A stretch of 64,000 nucleotides of DNA from Catonia carolina. Lineage: Eukaryota; Arthropoda; Insecta; Hemiptera; Achilidae. Of this stretch, positions 56,801-64,000 are shown in pieces. Below the pieces are notes generated by a model. The model searched no databases, was not told where the DNA came from, and saw only the letters and a list, made by a program, of their open reading frames with translations. The first letter of the stretch is position 1, and every line of letters begins with the position of its first letter. Location of the stretch: assembly GCA_035578175.1 (NCBI GenBank), contig JAQMRL010000002.1:129954171-130018170 (forward strand). The letters run 5' to 3'. The position numbers and the translations under genes were made by a program.

Positions 56801-57065
56801 ATAAATAGATTTTACCTTCTTTTACATACGAAATGTGGTTATTAAATAACGAGACTGACGTTGTAGAAAATTTAATTTTAATTTTATACATAATCACTTA
56901 TTGTCACCTTCAATATACACTCCTTCTCTATCCCTACAACGCTCAATGCGAATTTTCCATTGTTGGAAATAGTGCTGGAAGTCATCTTCTGTCAGCTCCT
57001 TCAGGACACGTGCCGCTCAAAAATGTTTGAAATGAAGCTCACAAAAATGTTTGTACTGACACTTT

Positions 57066-57261
57066 TTTTTTTAATTCATTTCTTAAACGTCGCATTAACT
57101 ACAAAGGTCATTAGCAACGACGTTGGGGTGTAACTATTGTACAATGGAGGATGAAATGATTTTTTGTAACGTATGAAAATATGCCGTGCCTGAGTGGGAT
57201 TCAAACCCAGGACCGCATGATGAGAGGCGAGCACGTTACCACCTGCGCCAATGCGGCCGGC
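57066..57261 (-). mobile_element. SINE-4 nested in mariner
   Basis: Minus-strand head GCCGGCCGCATTGGCGCAGG, box B GGTTTGAATCCCAC, tail with 'gttaatgcgacgtttaagaa'. A perfect 12-bp duplication TACTGACACTTT lies at 57054-57065 and 57262-57273. Confidence 0.92.
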
Positions 57262-58021
57262 TACTGACACTTTGTACGCGATTGAAAATGACCCAAATTT
57301 TTTGGAAACGATAATAACATGTGATGAAACGTGGTTTTTTACTTATGATCTGGAAACGAAGCGCCAGTCCATGCACTGGAAGAGCCGAACTTCACCGAGA
57401 GCCAAAAAAGCTCGAATGAGCAAATCAAAATTTAAAGGAATGATGACTGTTTTTTTTTATATCCATGGGATTGTGTACCTTCACTGGGTTCCTGAAGGTC
57501 AAAAAATTAATCAATATTACTACCTTGAAGTACTTTCTAAACTACGTCAAAGAGTAATGAAAAAACGCCCCGAAATGTGGAAAGACGAATCATGGGTTCT
57601 CCACCAAGACAATGCGCCAGCTCATTCCGCGTTGTCTGTCAAGAGGTTCCTAGCCAAGTACAGCACCTCAAGGTTAGAACATCCACCTTATTCACCAGAT
57701 CTTGCACCATGTGACTTCTTTTTATCGAAACTGTCAACCGAAAGTAGTAGTTTATTCGTGCAATTTTTTACTTTTTTGCAATTTTATCAAAAACGGCTTT
57801 TACGACTTTGTTTCCCTAAGGTTTCCCTTTGGTTCCCTAAGGTGAAATATGCATTAAAAGGGACAATATTTGAGTCTGTGGAAACTGTAAAAGAGAAAGC
57901 GGCACGAGTCCTGAAGGAGCTGACAGAAGATGACTTCCAGCACTGTTTCCAACAATGGAAAATTCGCATGGAGCGTTGTAGGGATAGAGAAGGAGTGTAT
58001 ATTGAAGGTGACAATAAGTGA
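57251..58021 (+). pseudogene. mariner transposase, DD34D catalytic domain, N-terminus lost
   Basis: This 256-codon open frame is the longest in the window. Mariner residues begin after a few codons supplied by SINE-4 and its target duplication, so the Met at 57251 is accidental. Catalytic Asp 25 lies in IITCDETWFFTYD. Asp 120 lies in VLHQDNAPAHSA and Asp 155 in YSPDLAPCDFFL, with 34 residues between the last two as in true mariners. After FFL comes a 36-residue foreign stretch copied from repeat C. Then FPKVKYALKGT resumes and the protein ends near EGVYIEGDNK. Mariner transposases have about 345 residues. Here the paired helix-turn-helix DNA-binding half is gone, so the product could not move the element. 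The open frame suggests recent loss. Confidence 0.9.
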
Positions 58022-58088
58022 TTATGTATAAAATAAAATTAAAATTTTTTACAACATCAGTCTCGTTATTTAATAGCCACACCTCGTA

Positions 58089-58282
58089 TAACACCTTTAG
58101 TTATTTCTTCCCTTCTATCAGTTATTCATGCAGAAATGAACAAAATTTCTGTTTCCACAACTAATTTGTTTAATTTGTACAGTCGTGATCTTGATTACAA
58201 CATGTAAAGATGTAAGGTTGTGTGAGAAGTTAAACGCTTAAAATAAGCTTTCCGTGAAGCGCAGCAAGCGTGGGATTGCTAG
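58089..58282 (+). mobile_element. Helitron-like 3' end
   Basis: 'ccgtgaagcgcagcaagcgt' followed by 'gggattgctag' and T at 58283 resembles the 'cgAAGCGcGG..GCTAGT' 3' ends of arthropod Helitrons. The sequence differs from the Helitron family at 28550, and its 5' limit is unknown. Weaker than the other Helitron calls. Confidence 0.45.
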
Positions 58283-58376
58283 TTATAAGATGAAATGGTA
58301 ATTTTTATGAATCAAGAGAATTCAGTACTGAGTTGATATCACATTACGTTACGTTATCTGGTAATATGACTTTGTT

Positions 58377-58416
58377 ATAAGAAAGAATAAACATTAGAAG
58401 GTTCAATGCCTTTTTA
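58377..58416. repeat. Left 40-bp direct repeat flanking repeat C
   Basis: It matches 59107-59146 at 39 of 40 positions (core 'cattagaaggttcaatgcc'). Confidence 0.9.
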
Positions 58417-59106
58417 CTTTCTCTTGCCTATATGAATATATAGTAGGAAAGTATTGTTTTCATGTCCATTTTTCGAAATCGAGATTTCACGGGATCTACA
58501 CGTTTTCAGACCCCCTGAACCCATGAAACATGTTTTTAGCGATTGGTCTGTGTGTGTGTGTGTGTGTGTGCGCGCGCGCGCGCGGGCGCGCGTGCGTGTG
58601 TGTTTGTGTAAACAGAATATCTCAAGAACGGAACATCGTACGAACTTGAAACTTAAGTTACATACCACTACCGGACCCGACACGAACATTTTCATCAAAA
58701 TCGGTCAACCGGAAGTAGTATTTTATTCGTGTAATTTTTCACTTTTTTGCGATTTTCTCAAAAACGGGTCCTACGATTTTTTTTAAAAATCGCCTGGTTT
58801 ACTAAATTGTGTATATCAAAAGTGTATATAATCAAATTTATAGGAAATTAAAAGATCTACAACTTTTGTTTAAAACATTTTCCTCTACTAAGGCTAGTTT
58901 AGCGTGAAGAAGTGATTTTCCGTATTTTTAAGCCAAACTGTGGTTAATTTTCATTTTGCGTCTTTCACTCACGATTAAAATTAGGTTATGTTTATTAAAG
59001 TTAGTTTTTTGTTTATTTCTAATGTTTTATCACTAATATTAGGTTATATTGTTTATTATTTGCATTGGCAAGAGAAAGTCGTCTGAGTGTTTCACACCAT
59101 ATTTTA
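58417..59106 (+). repeat. Repeat C, 690 bp, one internal block deleted
   Basis: 5' end 'tttctcttgcctatatgaat', a TG/CG tract, 'ggaacatcgtacgaacttga', and 3' end 'gagtgtttcacaccatattt'. The first internal ~150-bp block and flanking bases are missing, joining 'ggtttactaaa' directly to 'aaaagtgtatataatcaaat'. Flanked by 40-bp direct repeats. Confidence 0.9.
58549..58606. repeat. (TG)n(CG)n microsatellite
   Basis: TG and CG alternation inside repeat C at the same site as other TG tracts. Confidence 0.95.
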
Positions 59107-59146
59107 ATAAGAAAGATTAAACATTAGAAGGTTCAATGCCTTTTTA
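59107..59146. repeat. Right 40-bp direct repeat flanking repeat C
   Basis: Partner of 58377-58416; the single mismatch is T at 59117 versus A at 58387. Confidence 0.9.
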
Positions 59147-59478
59147 TACAAATGATATTGCGCTCACGCTAACTAGACTGGATGTAGATGATTCGGTCAC
59201 ATAGATGACAGTAGTAAGTATGAAGTCTACCTTTGATCTAACATCATCATTGATAATCTATTCGCCTTATTTCCATTTTCTTCGTTTTAATTTACATAGA
59301 CTTATTGTTCCCGTTAACACTAATTCGTTTTATTTTTATGCAATAAAAGTTGAGTGACCGTCTAGTAGAAAATAAAGAACTCGAATAATATTCCGGGAGT
59401 ATCAAAGACCCGAATTCGAATCCCTTTAAAGGCAGTAGCAAGAGTAGTTTAGAGGAGATAGGAAATTTGAATAAAATA
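59147..59478. other. Unassigned DNA between opposed repeat C copies
   Basis: No gene. 'gacccgaattcgaatccctt' at 59408 is box-B-like, but no SINE body follows. Confidence 0.45.
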
Positions 59479-60295
59479 AAAAAATCTGGTGTGAAACAGT
59501 GACACAACTTTCTCTTGCCAATGTAAATAATGAACAATGTAGCCTAACATTAGTAATAAAACATTAGAAATAAACAAAACAATTAACCTCAATAAACATA
59601 ATCTAGTTTTAATCATGAGTGAAAGACGTAAAGTGAAAATCAACCTCAGTTTGGCCCCGGATTATAAAAAATCACGATTATAAAAAATCCGGAAAATAAC
59701 TCTTTCACGCTAAACTAGGCTCTGTAGAGAAAAATGCTCTAAATAAAAGTTGTAGAACTTTTAATTTTCTATAAATTGATTACATACACTTTTGTCGGAA
59801 AATGCATACTAAGGCTGAAATCGTAAAAATCGACTTTTTACACTTTTTCGAGAGAAAAAAACAGAAAATCGCTAATTACCGCTAAACTAAGCGGTATACC
59901 AAAAAGTTTGCATTAAAGTTGTAGGATTTTAAATTCTCTACGACTTTTATTACATACATTTTTGCGCTAAAATCAATATTTAAGCCGCAATCTTAAAAAG
60001 ACATTTTTTTACGTGAAAACAGCCTCTCTAAAAATTTCAGCAGACATGATGCGTACCCTATCTTGTAAAGCATAAAAAATTTAGTAAACGTGGTAAAAAA
60101 TTTTTAAAAAAATCGTAGGACCAGTTTTTGAGAAAATCGCAAAAAAGTGAAAAATTACACGAATAAACTACTACTTCCGGTTGACCAATTTTGATAAAAA
60201 TATTCATGTCGGGTCCAGTAGTGGTGTCCAACTTAAGTTTCAAGTTTCAAGTTCGTATGAGGTTCTGTTCTTGAGATATTTTGTTCACATACACA

Positions 60296-60341
<46 letters not shown>

Positions 60342-60478
60342 GACCAATCGCTAAAAACATGTTGTTTTGGGTTCAGGGGGTCTGAAAACGTGTAGATCCG
60401 GTGAAAACTCGATTTCGGAAAATCGACATGAAAACAATACTTTCCTTCCTATACATTCATATAGGCAAGAGAAAGTAA
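59479..60478 (-). repeat. Repeat C, minus strand, full length
   Basis: 3' end 'aatctggtgtgaaacagtga' at 59485; 5' end 'tatacattcatataggcaag' at 60450. Both internal blocks are present. Faces the copy at 58417-59106 in inverted orientation. Confidence 0.9.
60291..60341. repeat. (CA)n microsatellite with CG
   Basis: CA run in repeat C, complementary to the usual TG site. Confidence 0.95.
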
Positions 60479-60486
60479 AAACACCT

Positions 60487-60965
60487 TACTGACTACAGAC
60501 ATTGATTTACAGGTTAGGAAAAAATTCTTAAACCATTATGCTTGGAGTGTAGCATTATACGGGAGCGAAACGTGGGTGATAAGAGCTGAAGAAAGAAAGA
60601 GGATAGAAGCATTTGAATGTGGTGTTATAGGAGAATGTTAAAAATTAAGCGGGTTGTCAAAATTAGTAATTTATAGGTTCTTAGGCGAGTGGATAAAAGA
60701 CGTAGCCTATATGGAAACATCTTACCAGAAGAAGGGAAAGGCTAGTGGGCCATAACTTAAAAACACCCAGTGGTATTGCTCTATAAATAATGGAGGGTAA
60801 TATTGAGGGCGTGAATTGTAGGGGGAGGCAAAGGTTAAAATTAAAGGAAGTGACGAAAATTTACGGTGTTGCAGGTATGTAAATATGAAACGACTTGCGC
60901 AAGATATAACAGCTTGGAGAACTGCATCAAACCAGTGGAGAGACTGATGGCAAAAAACAATTCTG
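60487..60965 (+). pseudogene. LINE family 1 polymerase end
   Basis: 'cttactgactacagacattg' (LLT..T-DI), 'gtgtagcattatacgggagc' (SVALYGSETW), 'gggggaggcaaaggtt', 'atgaaacgacttgcgcaaga' (MKRLAQD) and 'cttggagaactgcatcaaac' (AWRTASNQ) follow the family 1 order, ending in an A-rich tail near 61050. There are several frameshifts. The 113-codon minus-strand frame at 60722-61063 is an antisense shadow. The 5' truncation point coincides with the end of the neighbouring repeat C. Confidence 0.85.
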
Positions 60966-61487
60966 ACTGGGAAATGGAAGCAGCTAATATTTATGGGTAT
61001 ATCAGACGACGAAATGTAACAGCGAATAAATAAATAAAAAAAATAAATAATAAGCACTACCACGAGATGAATATAAGAGTATAATCAACTGAATCACGTT
61101 CTAAACGAATATGTCTATATTATTTTATATAATGAAATCATAATATTTAGAGCAGGTATGCACACATAGTTTGAGCAGATGTGTGCATACGTGATGTCCT
61201 TTTGTTTTCATAGTTTATAACAACAGAAGGACGTTGGCGACGGCGTTAATTGAAAAACAGAAACTTGAAAATTTAATTATCGATGTACTTGCTATACATT
61301 ATATTGTAGAAGGAAAGAACGCACTAGTTCATTCTTTTAAACACATTCGTATACGAAGTTAAGCAGTATTAAGCACGTTATTTTTTTTATTAAAATCTTC
61401 CTTTTATTTTATTTACTTAAATTATAAAAAAAAATTGTTTTATTAAACTAGTTTAAAACTACTTGTCTCGTATGAAAATGTAAATTT
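60966..61487. other. Unassigned AT-rich DNA
   Basis: No recognisable feature seen. A short inverted motif 'atgcacacatagtttgagca' / 'gatgtgtgcatacgtg' lies near 61157-61195. Confidence 0.45.
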
Positions 61488-61663
61488 GGCCGCCTCCGTG
61501 CTGTAGTGGCTAGCACGCTAGCCTACAAAGCGGAAGGTCCCGGGTTCGATTTTCGGCTAGGGTCTGGAAATTTAAACACATTAAAACCCACCGTTAATGT
61601 ACCAAAACCAAAAGTAGTCGCTAATGACCAAGCTATCGATGGGACTAAATAAACAAAAAAAAA
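61488..61663 (+). mobile_element. SINE-2, full length
   Basis: Head GGCCGCCTCCGTGCTGTAGT with box A and box B GGTTCGATTTTCGG, then 'tagggtctggaaattt', 'gtagtcgctaatgaccaagc' and an A-rich tail. It would look like a tRNA gene in a head-only search. Confidence 0.9.
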
Positions 61664-61890
61664 TATATAAATAATTTTTCGAATTCAGTCAGCTAACGGG
61701 TATGACAGATCAACTTTGTTTTCAAATTTATTATCCTTCTTTTTGTTGTCCACACTCTACCAATATCCCTTTATTCTTTTCACTTGTTTTTCATCTGGCC
61801 ATTTAGCTTATTTTGATTTATTTACCCTTTCTGAACAATAAACTTATTAATTCTTAAACCTAATTAAATTCTCTTCAGTACTTATGCTAT
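61664..61890. other. Unassigned AT-rich DNA
   Basis: No recognisable feature seen. Confidence 0.5.
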
Positions 61891-62085
61891 CTAACCTTTT
61901 CCGACATAAACATGTTTTATTTTTATTAGAAGCCTGTAAATAAAATAAATTACTCCCAGCTCGAGTTCTACCCAAGTTTCCTTTTCCCGCAGGTCTGTAA
62001 CCAAGAACCCGTTTTGTAATTTTGTTTTTATTAATTCTTTGAAGATGGTTCGTTCATATCTTGCGATATTAACTGAGTCGCTCAT
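61891..62085 (-). CDS. Unrecognised short frame with protein-like composition
   Basis: A 64-codon minus-strand frame begins MSDSVNIARYERTIFKELIK and continues TKLQNGFLVTDLREKETWVE, then becomes hydrophobic (GVIYFIYRLLI) to the stop. The first ~42 residues have balanced charged and hydrophobic residues unlike the low-complexity frames elsewhere. The change at 'VELEL' could mark the end of a real coding block. I do not recognise a domain. It may be an exon, a TE ORF fragment or chance. No splice evidence is firm. Confidence 0.2.
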   Translation of the reverse strand: MSDSVNIARYERTIFKELIKTKLQNGFLVTDLREKETWVELELGVIYFIYRLLIKIKHVYVGKG

Positions 62086-62271
62086 TTACATTTTTTTTGT
62101 AGTCTGCAACTTTTTCTTTACGTCGCGATTTCGGATTTTATCCTCCCTCGTGCAATCCTTGACCCTTCATAAGAAACTATATACTCTTTCTGGAATTTAC
62201 TCTTTTAAGGCTATATAAAAACAAGATAAATGCAATATCTCGGCCATTTTATGCGAGTAGAAAGATACAGC
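62086..62271. other. Unassigned DNA
   Basis: No recognisable feature seen. Confidence 0.5.
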
Positions 62272-62445
62272 CTGTTTATTTATATTTTTACCGAGTGATG
62301 ATGTCAACGTAAGCCTCGACTTGTGCTTAGATAATGATATGAGATGATATACAGATGAAAAAATGCTAAACCTGACAGGAAATCAAAGCCGAAACCCTGG
62401 CATAAAAGCCAGATGCGCTGACCACCATGTCAACAGGTTGGAGTG
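62272..62445 (-). mobile_element. SINE-3, diverged
   Basis: The minus strand carries 'ctggcttttatgccagggtt', 'ctgtcaggtttagcattttt' and 'gcacaagtcgaggcttacgt', matching the SINE-3 centre at 40400-40620. Box B is decayed. Confidence 0.7.
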
Positions 62446-62454
62446 ATTGATTAT

Positions 62455-62600
62455 AAAAAGAATACCGGGAATAGAAATCCGGGAAGACGACGAGCCTCAT
62501 GGTTGAAGAAAGTAATAGAATGGTACAGCTGCTTCATTAGGAGAAGGAACTCCAAGAAAGACTTTCTACAAAATTCTTACATTCTCTTATAAATTTCCAA
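62455..62600 (+). pseudogene. LINE family 2 C-terminal trace
   Basis: 'NTGNRNPGRRRASWLKKV' and 'EWYSC' are read across 62460-62540, matching the 'GKRGxGRRR-SWLKNLREWY' end of family 2-type polymerases. Only about 45 residues survive. No start, stop or tail is defined. Confidence 0.55.
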
Positions 62601-63574
62601 TTTTATTATACATTCTACATGTTTCCCTAGATTTTCTTTTTCTTTTACTAATTCATTAAACCTTTTTCAACCGCTTTAGACCAAATTATTATATTTTCGA
62701 AACTTCTTATTTTATTAAATATCTTTTGGTTTTGACATGTATGGGTGTGGGTCAATAAGCATAGTCGAAAAAAGGAAACCTGTCTACCTTGATCACGAAC
62801 ACTGAGGTGATAAGTATGAATTTCTCAGACTTGTTCTCGAAGGAAAAGTAGAGAGTAGGCGCAGATAGATGATCATAGTTGAAAAGCATTAGAGACTGGA
62901 CAAATATGAGAACGCACATTCTTTTTTCGTGATAAGATACCAATTACTTACCATAGTAGTAGCCAATCTTCATAAATGGATTTGGCACTCTAAGAAAATT
63001 AAATATCTATTGCGTGAGTCTTTTGCAATCCATTCTAAGAAAATATCCATAAAATGTCAATTTTTTCATCCAATTGTGTCAGTTATTTTCCCAATCTCAT
63101 ATAGTCCAGCCTCTCTTAGTTTGCTCCTAATGTAAACAAATAATGACGTCACTGAGCATGCCCATTGTATCAAAATGTGTACACGCTGATTAAAAAGTAA
63201 CACAAAATACTTTCAAAAGTATTTAAATACAAAATACTTTTAAAAGTTTTTTTTTATTGAAATTGTTAGGCCTACATCATATCATGACTGATGATGTTTT
63301 TAGTACTTTAAGTACTACTTATAATTTAAAAAATAGTTAACTTAATAGGAATAAAACATCCGTAAAGTCGCAGACTCTAGCGTGCACCCTGTAGTATCTG
63401 GCTTTTGTTTGTTGACAGTAGGAGCAAACTAAGAACGGCTGAACTGTAGCATGTTTTAGAAATACTGTATGTTAAAAATTCTTATTTGTAATTTTCTCTC
63501 TAATATTTCCTGGAAGAAAATTATAATATTTTTTTCCACGGAATTCAAAATTGATTTGCCCTGTAATCGTACTT
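62601..63574. other. Unassigned AT-rich DNA
   Basis: No recognisable gene. 63195-63250 has near-palindromes such as AATACTTTCAAAAGTATT. Confidence 0.45.
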
Positions 63575-64000
63575 TTACTTTCTCTTGCCCTGTTTGAATC
63601 TTGATTATTTTACATTTTTCGTGTATATACGATGGAATAGAAAGTATCGTTTGCATGTCGATTTTTCACCGGAAATACACGTTTTCAGATCCCTTGAAAC
63701 TAAAAACAACATGTTTTTAGTTAGCGATTGGTCTGTTTTGTATCTGTGCGTAAACAAAATATCTCAAGAACGTAATAGCGTACGAAGTTGAAACTTGGAA
63801 CTTTGTACGTTAGGTATCACTACGGACCCGACACCAGCATTTTGATCACAATCGTTCAACCGAAAGTAGCGTTTATTTGTGCAATATTTCAATTTTTTAC
63901 TCTTTTCTCAAAAACAGATCCTACGATTTATTTGAAAATCGCTTCATTTACTTCTTTATTTAATCTTTACAAGATAGGCTAAGCGCCATGTCCGCTGAAA
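63575..64000 (+). repeat. Repeat C, running off the window
   Basis: 5' end 'actttctcttgccctgtttg' with a short insertion in the terminal hairpin. Then 'agcgattggtctgttttgta' (no TG expansion), 'aaatatctcaagaacgtaat' and 'cgacaccagcattttgatca', continuing to the last base. Frames at 63585-63791 and 63788-63982 are repeat shadows. Confidence 0.85.

Larger units (their letters stand above)
56829..58086 (+). mobile_element. Rearranged mariner with its 3' end duplicated in inverse at the 5' side
   Basis: TA lies at both ends (56827-56828 and 58087-58088). The right end reads inward CGAGGTGTGGCTATTAAAT, the left CGAAATGTGGTTATTAAAT. Homology does not stop at an ordinary ~30-bp terminal repeat: 56829-57016 is an inverted copy of the whole last 189 bp (57898-58086), including coding sequence. 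The 5' UTR and N-terminal half of the transposase are thus replaced. SINE-4 (57066-57261) and a repeat C filler (57719-57813) are further insertions. Confidence 0.88.

Noticed and set aside
61488..61563. tRNA-like sequences with good A and B boxes (also at 9880, 27600, 40560, 43540, 43760)
   Set aside because: Each continues into a shared 3' body with an A-rich tail and often a target duplication, so they are SINE heads, not tRNA genes.

Overview
This window is AT-rich nuclear DNA from an arthropod, most likely an insect. A hemipteran fits best, but the order is my inference from the mix of transposon families. I found no intact host protein-coding gene, tRNA or rRNA gene, CRISPR array or bacterial operon. 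Nearly every recognisable feature is a transposable element (TE), usually truncated, frameshifted or nested in another.

The most abundant repeats have no name I can assign, so I use working labels. 'Repeat C' is a 0.7-1.1 kb family of about 15 pieces with a hairpin at each end, 13-bp inverted ends and often a TG microsatellite. 'Repeat B' is a ~400-bp family (7 copies). 'SINE-A' is a ~325-bp tRNA-derived SINE with a 27-bp palindrome where the anticodon arm should be. SINE-2, SINE-3 and SINE-4 have different tRNA-like heads but related tails. 'Repeat F' is a ~500-bp family (2 copies).

The autonomous classes are present only as remains. At least six non-LTR retrotransposon lineages are visible, including Jockey-like and CR1/L2-like fragments, reverse transcriptase pieces at 35.6-36.9 kb and 40.0-41.5 kb, and an APE endonuclease piece at 51.8-52.4 kb. 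There is one structurally complete non-autonomous Helitron (28550-29773) plus three Helitron pieces, a rearranged mariner (56829-58086), a Tc1/mariner-type DDE transposase end (12.1-12.6 kb), a DDE transposase N-terminus inside candidate terminal inverted repeats (54665-55882), a hAT MITE (32264-32497) and a TA-flanked MITE (16547-16756).

Layout: 0-9 kb is mostly unassigned AT-rich DNA with three GC-richer segments. 9-20 kb holds repeats B and C, SINEs, LINE ends and a Helitron. 20-31 kb holds CR1-like and Jockey LINE pieces and the complete Helitron. 31-39 kb holds repeat B, the hAT MITE, repeat F, a LINE reverse transcriptase and a tandem pair of repeat C. 39-44 kb holds a LINE filled with SINEs. 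44-53 kb holds LINE fragments, a 176-bp tandem repeat and a LINE with an inverted 5' part. 53-64 kb holds a 250-bp inverted repeat, two DNA transposons and several repeat C copies. The elements interact by insertion: Jockey into a Helitron start codon, a CR1-like LINE into SINE-A, SINE-4 into SINE-2 and into mariner, and a copied piece of repeat C into the mariner reading frame.
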